In this document: positions 21,590-31,835 of the stretch, one piece after another
Layout: each line of letters starts with the position of its first letter
Position numbering within the stretch: position 1 is the stretch's first letter
Origin: Paguma larvata
Taxonomy: Eukaryota; Chordata; Mammalia; Carnivora; Viverridae
Length of the DNA: 64,000 nt
Reading direction: 5' to 3'
Assembly: GCA_030068075.1 (NCBI GenBank)
Contig: CM057826.1
Span: 63,213,312-63,277,311 of the forward strand
Notes under the pieces: model-generated
What the model saw: only the letters and a program-made list of their open reading frames with translations
Database searches by the model: none
Told to the model about the DNA's origin: nothing
Translations under genes and position numbers: made by a program

Positions 21590-22925
21590 GAAGATTGTAC
21601 TTCCTCCATTTTCTTACTTCTCTTAAACTCAATTCTTGCATCTGTCCCCCTCATCCATCCATATGATCACGCCATGGAAACAGTGCTAAGTCCACTAGTG
21701 ACCTTCTTGTCAGTAAATAAAATGGGTCTTTTCAGTCCTTGCCATGTATCCCCTCTCAGAGACTGATTGTGTTGACCATTGTTGGCCTCTTGAAGCACCC
21801 TCATTTCCAGGCTCCCCTGACCTACAGTCTCCTTGCTTTTCTCCACCTCTGTGGCTCTTCTTTTCTATCTCCTTTGCAGGTTCATCTCTTCTCCCTGGCT
21901 ATTGAGAGCCAGGATTTCTCAAGCCATCAGCTTTTCCATTCCTTCCTAGGCATTTATGTGTCATCTCTCCTGTTCCAGCTTCACTTGTCATTGTAGATGC
22001 CTGTGATTCCCCCAGCAAAGCCCAGCTCAGACTTCTCTTCTGAACCTCAGACCTACATAACCAAGGAACTTAACTGTCTATGTACCATCTCCCACCAGAT
22101 ATTTCTAAAACATCTCGAATTCCACAGGTCCAGTATTGGATTCATGACCTCTCACCACAAAATCTAATTTCCAGTTTTGCTATCTTAGTGAATGTGACCA
22201 CTGTACACTTATATACACAAGCCAGGAGAAATTTCGACATCATTCTTGGCATCCTCTTCACTTCCCATATGCATTTCATCACCAAGTCCTATTATTTTCC
22301 ATCTTTATAACTACCACCCTAATTCTCTCACTTAGAGTACTGAAATACCCCTTGTTGACTTCTTGTGTCTCCTTAGAAACTCCTCCAATCCAGTTTCCAC
22401 ATTGTAGCCAGGGAATTCTTTCTGAAATGCCAATCGGCTCATATAGCCCCTACTTAGGGGGGCTCCAAATGAGGCAAAACCCTCAACTTGGCCAACAAAG
22501 GCCCTGAGTGGTTCCACCTCCTTCCTCCTCTCCAGCCTCATCTTGTTCTCTCTCCTCCTGGCTCTCTGTCCACCAACCACTCTAGTGTTTGAATGTTAGT
22601 TTCTCCAGTGTGTTCTGGTCTCAATTCCCAGCCGATTCCCATGCAGCTGGATGCTTCCAGCTATTCCTGAACTTGTGTGCTCAGCTCGAGGGGCAGTCTT
22701 TCAGCCTTGGTTGGGCCTCTCATCTTCTTTGCCTTCATAGCACTTATTTCGGTTTGTAATGATATGTTTATTTGTGGGAATTCTTGACTAACGTCTTTCT
22801 GGCCCACTCAACCACGAGCTCCATGAGAACAGGGACTGTGTCTGTTTTTGTTCACCACTGAATGCTCAGTCCCAGCTCAGTAACCTGGCACATTGTAGGT
22901 AGTTAGTAAGTATTTGTGAAAAGAA
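21590..22925 (+). repeat. L2 LINE, long 3' fragment
   Basis: Successive L2 landmarks: 'gtccactagtgaccttcttg', CAGACTTCTCTTCTGAACCT, 'tccaatccagtttccacatt', 'aacaaaggccctgagtggtt', TTTGCCTTCATAGCACTTAT, GAGCTCCATGAGAACAGGGA and 'taacctggcacattgtaggt'. It is the best-preserved L2 in the window, but the frame is broken. Confidence 0.8.
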
Positions 22926-23785
22926 TCAATGTAGCCACTTTTGCTTAGAATTATACCAAAAAGGTACATTTCTGTATAACTGGCACCTTTATTTTTATTT
23001 GCATAAGCAATTTATTTCCATACACGTAAAAAGTACCCTTTTTGAGAAGTTTCTCAAAACTCTAGCAACCCTGGAGTTGCTGGAGAGAAGATCAGATATA
23101 ACTGCCTTTTATCCTTTGTACATACCGCCTGGGCTCCGGGTCAAGTAAATGTAAAGATTTTGTGCTAATACCTATCCAACACTGTTAATGCTATTTCCAG
23201 ACATTATGTTAAAGATGTGGTTTTGACTCAGGTGAAATCCACTTTCTGGAGGCTTCAGGAAATGATTGCAGCCTGTGGTGCTTTTCCCAGCTTCTGCTGA
23301 GGACTGCTCTGAAGACTGTGAGAAGGCAGCCAGGAAAACCCAATTTCGAAATCAGAGCTGTGAGGTGTTTTAAAAAGTAGCAAGGCCCAGAGGTAGAAAG
23401 TGGGTGAAAGACTGAGTCAGCTGCAGTCCCATCACCACATGGAAAGTTCCAGAGGGCCAGAGGCCCAGCTCCATGGATGGCCCACAACTAGTTTTAAAGT
23501 ACTTTTTACCTGACTTAGACAAACCGAGAAAAGTACCAATTTTTAAATCTTATTTACTTATCTCAGTTTCTAATGCCTTGTGTGGGCATTAACAGGGGAA
23601 GGTTCTCACGCGTGTGGGTTACACTTTTTTACTTTAGTATTTAGACTGAACTTCATTACAAAAAACATGTTTAAATGTATCACTAAAGTGTAATCATGTT
23701 TGTTATTTAATTGTATGCCCTCTGTTTAGTAAGCTGTCACTCCCTCTTATCTTGGATGCCTGATGGTCCTTTTTTTTTGAGAAGG
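22926..23785. other. Unique non-coding sequence
   Basis: No repeat or exon that I can name. The part around 23209-23490 is GC-richer and carries a short antisense open frame of about 90 codons, with no recognisable family. Confidence 0.5.
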
Positions 23786-24130
23786 GAAAAGTAAAACTAT
23801 ATTATTCTTAGATGACATGATCATTTAGGTAAAAATTCCAAAATAATTGACAAAGAAAAACTGAAATTAGTATGCATTTGCAGCAAAGTTGTAGGATATG
23901 TGTTTAATATATATTCGTCAAGTGCTTCCCTGTGATCTAGTATTGAACAAGTGGGATGTGAAAGAAATAACACTATATCATTTACATTAGCACCTAAAAA
24001 TAGAAATGCTTAGGTACAGATTGAATGTAATATGTACAAGATCTAGAGGAAAACTACGACACTCTAATGAATGAACTCAAGGAAAAACTAAATAAATCGA
24101 GAGATGTTGCATGTTGATGGATAAGAAGAC
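23786..24130 (+). mobile_element. Old L1 ORF2 fragment, sense
   Basis: 'ctatattattcttagatgac' then 'atgatcatttaggtaaaaat', 'gcagcaaagttgtaggatat' and 'tgtacaagatctagaggaaa' follow L1 ORF2 and stop near ATGTTGATGGATAAGAAGAC. Confidence 0.7.
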
Positions 24131-24169
24131 TCTCTCCCTTTCTTTTTTTTTTTTAAATTTAAATTCAAG

Positions 24170-24371
24170 GGGTGCGTGGGTGGCTCAGTCGGTTAAGTGT
24201 TCAACTTTGGCTCAGGTCACGATCTCATGCTTCATGGGTTCGAGCCCCATGTGGGGCTCCAGGCTGACAGCTCAGAGCCTAGAGCCTGCCTCGAATTCTG
24301 TGTCTCCCTCTCTCTCTGCCCCTCTGCCCCCACCCTCAAAAATAAATAAACATTAAAAAAATTAAAAAATA
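24170..24371 (+). mobile_element. Feline SINE inside an L1 3' stub
   Basis: Body GGGTGCGTGGGTGGCTCAGT to ATAAATAAACATTAAAAAAA. Flanks AAATTTAAATTCAAG and AAATTTAAATTTAAG. The right flank continues 'ttagttaatgtatagtgtat', the antisense end of a carnivore L1, so the target was probably a short L1 stub. Confidence 0.9.
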
Positions 24372-24639
24372 AAATTTAAATTTAAGTTAGTTAATGTATA
24401 GTGTATGGTATTGGTGGATGCCTGATTTTCTAATGAAAAGAAGCTTTGTGCTTCTTGCAGCCCTTCCTGAATTAAGAATCCTTTTGGAGCAAAGAATCTC
24501 TCTGGGATTCTACTATAATCTGTAGCTTTCAGAATAGTTGCTGTTTTAAACCTCTGTGGGTCTTTTTTCTGATGCAAAGTATCCATCCTTTAGCACCTGT
24601 TCTAATTATTTCTTGTAGGTCTCCAAGAGGCAGGCAGCA

Positions 24640-24860
24640 TAGAATTGTGACATACAGAATGAATTCTGGAGTTCTAATCCCGACTGTGTCATGTACCAGC
24701 TGTGTGACCTTAGGCACGTACTTAACATTTTCATACCTAGGCTTCCTGATCTGTAAAATGGGGGTACAATCTAGGACCTATCTAGTTTACTATTATAAGT
24801 GGGGTTGTTCAGAATGGGAAATGAGTTGCTATTTGAAAGAATGAGTTACTGTTTTTAAGA
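24640..24860 (+). repeat. MIR relic
   Basis: 'gaattctggagttctaatcc', AGCTGTGTGACCTTAGGCAC and 'cttcctgatctgtaaaatgg' cover most of the MIR consensus. Confidence 0.82.
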
Positions 24861-24919
24861 GTGCTTGGCTTATGATAATAACTATGTTTCTTAAATAGGA
24901 TAAATGTGATAAAGTTCCA

Positions 24920-25330
24920 GAAATCAGTACTTGTTAAATTTCAGTGTGCATAGAAATCACTTGGGGATATTATTAAACTGCAGACTCTGGCTCTACAGTT
25001 CTGGTGAGGTATCTGAGATTTGGCATTTCTTTCTTTTATTAAGTTTATTTATTTTGAGACAGAGACAGAGAGAGAATGCACACACATGCACGCGAAAATG
25101 GGGAGGGGCAGAGAGAGAGAGGGAGAGAGAGAATCCCAAGCAGGCTCTGGGCTATCCACACGGAGCCCAACATGGGGCTCAGTCTCACCAACCGTGAGAT
25201 CGTGACTTGAGCTGAAATCGAGAGTCTGCGGTCTAACCGACTGAGCCGCGCAGGCGCCCCAAGATTTGGCATTTCTAACAAGCTCCCAGGCTTTGCAGAT
25301 GTTTCAGGTCCAGAGGCCATGTGTGGGGTA
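24920..25330 (+). mobile_element. MER5A hAT-Charlie relic split by a SINE
   Basis: 'cagtgtgcatagaaatcact' followed by TGGGG, then 'tggcatttctaacaagctcc' and AGGTCCAGAGGCCATG are MER5A. It is a non-autonomous DNA transposon remnant. Confidence 0.8.
25031..25261 (-). mobile_element. Feline SINE inside MER5A
   Basis: Antisense copy with a perfect 15-bp duplication, AGATTTGGCATTTCT, at 25016-25030 and 25262-25276. It ends GAGCCGCGCAGGCGCCCC. Confidence 0.95.
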
Positions 25331-26481
25331 GCAGCAGCCAAACGTAGGGCATCGAGCTCTGTCTCCGAAATGCTGCTCAGACGTGACAAGCTCCATTATA
25401 AGAAGCAGGGGTTTAAAAAGGAGCCTCTCGTTGGCAGCTCTGTGAGCGCGCTGCACGGCGTGAGCGTGGGGCTGTTAGGGGTGCCTGGAGCAGGGTGCGG
25501 CCTCCCACAGTCCTCCCGCAGCTCTTAGTGGGGGGAAGCCATCATCCTCATTGCTGGAAGTTACCTCTGTGCCTGCCGAGGGTGAACCTCTGACGCAGTG
25601 TGTGTGCTATGTGTTTCAGCGGGAAGAGAAGGAAAAGAGGAAAGAATGCTAATGAGAAAATTCACAGGAAAAGAGACTTCAATGCAAACATTAGTTGAAT
25701 AAAAAATGAGCACACCCCCATAGAGAGTTCCTACGCCTCTTCTGCTGGGGGAACCACACTGACAGGTGCCTCCGAGGATGTGTCAGAGGCCTCAGTCTTG
25801 CCTCTTACCCGCCTCCGGATTGTGAGAATTTCCATGGAAAGAAGGTTCCCTTCACTAAAGATATTCCCCAAATCCACCTGTGGCAATTAATGAAAGGCTA
25901 GAAATAATTTCAGCTACAAACACTTGGGAGGCTTCTACCCGCCCCCTTTTACTCTTTATCACTGAGGTATAAACACTGTATCCGTTTTCATGCAAAAGGC
26001 ACTTAGGCAACCTCGTTAATCTCTCTGGCTTTAGTTACTTTCCCTTTTTCTCAGCTTTCCCGAATATCCTGTGAACAGGAACATGTGTTTACAACTCAGT
26101 TCCCTGGCCCAGGATGTGTAGTTCTGCTTTATCTGTACCCACAGATTAGAACCAAGGTGGACATGTGCTTATGTGTGTGTATAGGCGTGTTTTCCATAGT
26201 GATTCTGAGGTTGGTTGGGTTTTTTTGTTTTTTGTTTTCTGTTTTTTTGAGTAGATGTCTGAGTCCTCCAGTTTCGTCTGAAGCACGTCTGCCTTTTGAC
26301 TTCCAGATTAGTGATCGCCTTGCGGTAGCTAAGGTTAAATGGTCAACAGCAACACAGGTTTCTGAGGTAGCCCATGATTACTGGATACTTCTACAAAAGG
26401 TGCTTCAAAATCCTCTCCACCAGTCAGAGAGAAGAAGAATGTTCGTAGGTCAAATAAGATTCTGTGAACCCAGAAGTCTGA
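25331..26481. other. SINE-free unique block with small CpG-rich patch
   Basis: A short GC- and CpG-richer patch lies at about 25430-25530 ('gtgagcgcgctgcacggcgt'). At 25600-25619 there is an acceptor-like TGTGTGCTATGTGTTTCAG, followed by a 25-codon basic open frame. No repeat family is recognised. The frame at 26085-26492 on the plus strand has no family match, so I treat it as chance. Confidence 0.45.
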
Positions 26482-26820
26482 TTTTTTTTTGAAAAGATTT
26501 ATTTTTCTGGAATCTTCATTCATACAGGACACACACACACATGCACACATGCAACACAGCACACACAGCCCTTGGTCTTGGACCTCTCAGCTTGCCCGAA
26601 TCTTCTTGAGCAAGCCGTTGGGGACCCACTGGTATCTGACAACCTTGGGATGTTTGTTTTGAGGATGAGGATCCGTGAACCAGTAACTTTCTCACGAAGG
26701 CCGTTCCACTTTGCTGAAGTGAAAACTCTGTCATCCTCTAAACTTTGACGTAGGCGAGTTAAAGATTCCTCTGGTCAATTTCTGTGCCCAGGGCCCTGAA
26801 AGTGAGATCATATTAAACAA
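26482..26820 (-). pseudogene. Probable processed pseudogene of an unidentified small protein
   Basis: Read on the minus strand, a 75-codon frame opens with ATG at 26811-26809 and ends with TGA at 26589-26587. It has no frameshift but two in-frame stops, about one third and just over half way along. The C-terminal part reads smoothly (…HPKVVRYQWVPNGLLKKIRAS). A 3'UTR-like stretch with a (GT)n tract follows, then AATAAA (26503-26498), and 7 bases later a run of nine A. Signal plus short A-tail suggests reverse-transcribed mRNA. I could not identify the parent or find a target duplication. A dead exon is the alternative. Confidence 0.4.
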
Positions 26821-28035
26821 GCCAGGCCACTTTGGGTTTGTCTGTGGATAACCACACCAGGCCCTCACTGGTCAGGGCCTGGGGTGCTCTCTCTGTGGGT
26901 AAGCCCTAGAGCCTTACTCTCTAATTCCTTCTAATTGGCCCAGCAGCTCAGGTCAAGAAACAGTTCTGGCTCCCGGTAAGCTGGTCTCCTCGAGCAGTAC
27001 ACATCAGCCTGTCCTGGTTTCACAAATCATTAGATATTTACCTGCGGTGCCTTATAAAAGAGCCCTCGTTCATTTATACCTCAAATTGCATCATTTTTAT
27101 ACCTTGGAAGCAGTATGACTTTGTTCCCTCCCCTCTTCATGGGTCCCTTGATATTATAAAAAGGACTCAATTTCCCCTGGTGTGATCTCCTGGGCTCCAC
27201 CCGAGAATCTGACATTCAAAACCATTAACATTCAGCCTGTGTAACAGCCATAAATAACTCAGCCTTAGCTTGCCCAGGGGTGCTGTGCCCAAGAGAGGTG
27301 GTAGTTAAGATCAGGATTCATCTCTGTAAGTTGGGTAGCAGGTTAATTTTCACTTCGTTATTTTAATTATTAGGCATTAATTTACATATGTCACCTATAT
27401 TATTTTGTGTGTATCAAATACTACATCACCTAACCTTTTTGCAAATTTTAAGTGTAGAGTTCTGGAGTTGGGCACTGAATTCTAGTTTATTCGCTGTATG
27501 ATTTGGAGCATGTTATTTAACCCTTCTGTGGCCGTTTCTTCATTTCTAAAATATAGAGGGACTATTGTGCAGCTCCATACTCCTGTATTAGTTTTTCTGA
27601 AATCCAAAAAACTCTAAAACTGACAGTGTTTTCATAAGGTTGCTGCAAACGCACTAGGAAGCAAAACTTGACCTGAACTGACCAGAGTCTATTTATTGTC
27701 TGTATTTATATCACTTAGTGTGATTATGCATATGTGTAGCTAATTGCTTGACTGTTGGTGATTATATTTGTATGAGTATCAGTGCTGGCCAAATCTCTTT
27801 GGGGCTATTATATATACTCTTCAACACAACATACTGCCTTTCTAAAAATCAAAACTTTCTGAAATTCAAACCATATCTAATGCTAAGAGATTTGGAAAAA
27901 GGTCTTCAGATTTCTGCCTAAGAGGGCTGCTGTGAAGATTAAATTCATTGCAAGTGCCTATCATATAAGTTATTATTATAAATTATGAGTTATCATATCA
28001 TATAGTTGTAACAGACCCCTGACATATGACCTTAT
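26821..28035. other. Mostly unique sequence with MIR traces
   Basis: 27465-27590 ('ttctggagttgggcactgaa' and TTTCTTCATTTCTAAAATAT) and 27900-28000 (GGGCTGCTGTGAAGATTAAA) look like the two ends of a MIR separated by about 300 bases of other sequence. The rest shows nothing recognisable. Confidence 0.5.
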
Positions 28036-28049
28036 TTGCTAAATAATAT

Positions 28050-28050
28050 G

Positions 28051-28081
<31 letters not shown>
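28050..28081. repeat. (TATC)n microsatellite
   Basis: About seven to eight TATC units. They sit between the target duplication and the tail end of an antisense SINE, so they are part of that insertion. Confidence 0.95.
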
Positions 28082-28279
28082 TAGTGTTTACTTATTTTTG
28101 AGAGAGAGACAGAGCATGCACTGGGGAGGGGCAGAGAAAGAAGGAGACACAGAATCCGAAGCAGGCTCCAGGCTCAGAGCTTCGGCACAGAGCTTGACAC
28201 AGGGCTCGGACTCACAAACTGTGAGATCATGACCTGAGCCAAAGTCATACGCTTAACCAACTAAGCCACCCAGTCCCCC
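28050..28279 (-). mobile_element. Feline SINE with tetranucleotide tail
   Basis: Perfect 14-bp duplication TTGCTAAATAATAT at 28036-28049 and 28280-28293. The antisense body ends AAGCCACCCAGTCCCCC. Confidence 0.95.
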
Positions 28280-28281
28280 TT

Positions 28282-28868
28282 GCTAAATAATATTTGAATT
28301 CTGACCATGTGCCAAATGTGGGTGGAGGGTGGTGATGGTGATGGGAAGGGAGGATAAAAGACGCTACCTCTGTCCTCGAGGCATCTGGTCCACTGAAGGA
28401 CAGACATGCAGGGTGAGGAAAGCGAGGCAGGATGGCAGGGGGTTTGGCTCATGAAGGAGGGACCTGGAGCCTTCTAGCATGGGGCGTCAGCTGAGCCAAG
28501 TGCCGGGTACGAAGAGGGCTTTTCTGAGTAGAGGATAAAGGATACGAGAAAGTGGGATCGCAGTGTTCTTGGGGAACACGAGCAAGAAGTCATGGAGGAC
28601 CAGAACTGTGGCAGTGCAGAGAGGAGGCAATGGATGGGGGTGGGGGAGCAACATGAAATACTTGGTGTGTCTAGTGAAAAGCTGAGGCCATGGACAGATA
28701 GTGAAGGATGAGTGACAACTCTGAGTGCGTATATGTCCACATCCTCAGGATGTCATTTATTTCAGCCAGTTACTATTTACTTAATATTATTCAGTGTATG
28801 AATCTATGTATTTCCACTCCCAGATTAATATTTTTCATATATTCTGTGTACCAGTGTATCTGTCCCTC
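28282..28868. other. Unique sequence
   Basis: A G-rich part (28300-28700) is followed by AT-rich sequence. I see no repeat family and no credible exon. The antisense open frames of about 60-90 codons have no family features. Confidence 0.45.
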
Positions 28869-28885
28869 TCATAGAGCAAATTTCA

Positions 28886-28916
28886 CTTGATCTTAGCCAA
28901 AAGGCCGAGAAGCCAT
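28886..28916 (-). pseudogene. RNU2 (pseudogene): Truncated U2 snRNA retrocopy (first ~31 nt)
   Basis: On the minus strand the insert reads as the 5' end of U2 snRNA, including CTTCTCGGCCTTTTGGCTAA, with one difference at the fourth base or so from the 5' terminus. It stops after about 31 nt, just before the Sm site and stem-loop parts. It lies exactly between two identical 17-bp repeats, TCATAGAGCAAATTTCA (28869-28885 and 28916-28932). There is no A-tail. This fits L1-type retroposition of a 3'-truncated snRNA. It cannot be a functional U2. Confidence 0.9.
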
Positions 28917-28932
28917 CATAGAGCAAATTTCA

Positions 28933-29405
28933 GTACTTCCAGTTAATGAAGATGGTGTAGGAGCGTCTTTTGAATTTATATGCTCGTCTTATAATTTTTG
29001 TTGATGATTCTCTCTTTGAAGTCAGTTGACATAGTTAAACTAATTTAAAATGTTTAGCTCAATTAGTCTTTCTTAAGGTTTTATTATGACTGATATTTAG
29101 CTAGAAGAATGACACTTTATCAAGGAAATCACACATCTGTCTTGGGTCCTGGATTCTGCTACAAAATCTACTGAATTACACGAAAACAAAAACAAGCAAA
29201 GCAATCCGTTTTAAATAAGGAGGAATATGAACAGATTTTTAGGGGGTTCTTTAAAAAATATTCTTCATTTTATATTTAGTGCTTTAATAATTCTTAAGTT
29301 AGTCCCTGCACCACCCCCACCCCAGAGATCTTCTCCTCTGTGATTTTCTTCTTGTTGTTCCATCCAGTTTAACTGTGGAGACACATAAAACACCTGGGAG
29401 GCAAC
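28933..29405. other. Unique AT-rich sequence
   Basis: Nothing recognisable. Confidence 0.5.
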
Positions 29406-29420
29406 TGTAAATTCCCTTAT

Positions 29421-29656
29421 ATATATACATTTTTTTTAGTTTCCTTAATTTTTTAAAAAATTTATTTATTTTGAGAGAGAGACAGAGCATGTGAGTGGAT
29501 GAGGGACAGAGAGAGAGACACACACATAATTTGAAGCAAGTGCCAGGCTCTGAGCTGTCAGCACAGAGCCTGACGTAGGGCTTAAACCCATAAACCATGA
29601 GATCATGACCTGAGTTGAAGTCAGACGCTTAACCGACTGAGCCACCCAGGCGCCCC
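29421..29656 (-). mobile_element. Feline SINE
   Basis: Antisense copy. The flank TGTAAATTCCCT at about 29406-29417 recurs at 29657-29668. It ends GAGCCACCCAGGCGCCCC. Confidence 0.93.
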
Positions 29657-30394
29657 TGTAAATTCCCTCATAAACCAGGCCTGCTTTCACACAGGAGGAA
29701 AACACCTTTTGTGATGGTTCAAAAAAACAGAAAAGGCATCGTCAGGCTTGCCCTTGGCTGAGAGGTGGAAGAACTACAGCCGCCACTGCCTGGTGACTGC
29801 TTGTGAAGCACCAGTGGTGACAGACTGTGGCACTCCATGGTGGCTCTGGTTACTTCCCAAGATTTGTGAAAATCTTAGGGAAAAAGTGTCAACTTTAATT
29901 TTCACCTATTTAAATTAGCTGTCCCATAGCATTTTTAATGATTGAACTCTGTGTGTGTGCGCGCGCACACATGTGCGCATGCAGGACTGGGGCAAGTAGG
30001 TGTGTTAGGTGAGTTAGGCCCTGGAGGAGTGTCATGCCTAGAAGTATCTCAGCTGTGATAATGTGTCTGTCAAAGGAGAGGGTTTGATGGGATGACCGCT
30101 AAATGCGTTCTCAAGTTGGAAAATTCAATAAGGCCATGAGTCAGTCACATAGACAACCTTCTTGTGCTGCCAAGTGGCTCTTTGCCATTAACATTCATCA
30201 GCAAGTAGCCATTATTCGGCCAGTTGTTTGTCTCCAAGAATATTAGCATTAACAGATTAAGTCAAATCAACATATTTGGGCCTTGTTTAATCTCTGCCTT
30301 CCAAATACGTGACACATAAAGGCATAGTTGCAATGATGCCAAGACCACCTGAAAACAAACAGGGAACTGCACTTGTGTATGTGTCTGTGATGAA
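29657..30394. other. Unique sequence
   Basis: Apart from the alternating GT/GC run at 29950-29983, no repeat or exon is recognised. Confidence 0.45.
29950..29983. repeat. 34-bp perfect alternating purine-pyrimidine run
   Basis: GTGTGTGTGCGCGCGCACAC followed by ATGTGCGCATGCA alternates strictly. The GC-rich centre is the classic Z-DNA-prone composition. Confidence 0.9.
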
Positions 30395-30966
30395 ACCATA
30401 ACCCTAGACTGGAACATAATGGCATCCTTACGATCTTTTCGAGTCGCCGCTATGCCCCTCATAGTGTGGTAAGTTGTCTGCAAATGTAGCTGCCCATGAT
30501 TCTTCCCATTCCTGTCCATGCATGTGGCTTCTCCACTAACAGACTGAGTCTACTTCCTGCCCCTTGAATCTGGTTGGCTGTGGCTTGCTTTGACCAGTCT
30601 CGCCACTGCAGTGGCAGTGACTCTGTGTGATTTAAGAGACCTGGCAGGTTCCATTTTTGCTCTCTCGAAAGTCCTGCCATGTAAAGAAGTCCGGCCTACC
30701 CTATTAGAGAGACTATGAAAAAGATGTTGGAAGATGAGAGGCCACGTGGAAGAGAACTGAGGTGCCCTGCCAATGGCCGACCATGGCAGTGAGGTCATCT
30801 CAATTTTTTCAGTCTCAGCCACCTTCCCAGTTGATGCTTTGTGGAGCAGAAGAACTGCCCAACCAACCTGGTTGACCCATGGAGTCTTGAGTAATTATAA
30901 ATTGATTTTTTAAGCCACTAAATTTTGGGGTCATTTGTTACCTCGCAGTAGATAACTGATACACAG
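30395..30966 (+). mobile_element. MLT1-type MaLR solo LTR
   Basis: 'gaggccacgtggaagagaac' followed by TGAGG, and the end 'taagccactaaattttgggg' with 'gtagataactgatacacag', match MLT1. The 5' boundary is approximate. Open frames inside it are chance. Confidence 0.7.
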
Positions 30967-30969
30967 AGT

Positions 30970-31095
30970 TGCTTGAGCAAATGATTTGACAGTTACAAAC
31001 CTCAGTTTTCTTCATCTATAAAATGGACATTACATAGGTGATACTTGCCTCACAGAGTTGTCATGGTAACTGGTAAGATAATATAAGTAAATGTT
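30970..31095 (+). repeat. MIR relic
   Basis: CTCAGTTTTCTTCATCTATA, 'cttgcctcacagagttgtca' and TAAGTAAATG are the MIR 3' half. Confidence 0.75.
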
Positions 31096-31281
31096 CTGGA
31101 TAAATTATAAATTGAATTTAAAAAGCTAGTTGTTGAATTGTATTCTTTTTTCATCTCCTGAAGAATCCCTTGTTTTACCTTAGGGCCTTTTGTTATAGTA
31201 CAGAGGGAAGGAAGACCCCCATGGAGGGTCAACATGTAAAGAAATACAACCTTAGTTAAGGTATTTAAAACATTTTTCTTG

Positions 31282-31507
31282 AGGCACCTGGGTGGCTCAG
31301 TCGGTTAAGTGTCCGACTCCAGCTCAGGTCATGATCTCATGGTTCGTGAGTTTGAGCCCTGCATTGGGCTCTGTACTGACAGCTCAGAGCCTGGGACATG
31401 CTTCAGATTCTGTGTCTCCCTCTCCCTCTGTCCCTCCCTGACTCACTCTCTGTCTGTCTGTCTCTCTTTCTCAAAAATAAATATTAAAAAAATAAAAAAC
31501 AACAACA
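31282..31507 (+). mobile_element. Feline SINE
   Basis: Duplication AAAACATTTTTCTTG at 31267-31281 and again ending at 31523. CAA-rich tail extension. Confidence 0.94.
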
Positions 31508-31724
31508 AAAAACATTTTTCTTGGTGTTACTTTTCTCTACTTTTAGCCCTTTTACTTTTGTCATTTTGATATGTATATATAGCTGTATGTGTTTATTTAC
31601 TTGCAAATATAGGAACATGTCAGTGTTTGGTTGGGAAGAGGCTTGCCTCTAAATTTCTTCATGCAGGTCATACAAATGACAGGGTTTGGACATGGAGCGT
31701 AGTCACTTTCCTGCTTTGAATTAC

Positions 31725-31835
31725 GCAGCTGAAAAAGTATTAAAGTACAGAACTCTACGTAAATGGAAAGCATGTAGAACAGTGTTTGGAACACAGTAGT
31801 GTTTCATCAGTGTTAGCTGTTGTTATTATAATAAA
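31725..31835 (+). repeat. MIR 3' relic
   Basis: 'acagtgtttggaacacagta' followed by GTG and 'gttagctgttgttattata' match the MIR end. Confidence 0.6.

Noticed and set aside
28050..28081. Possible CRISPR-like array from short tandem units
   Set aside because: Plain tetranucleotide microsatellite without spacers.
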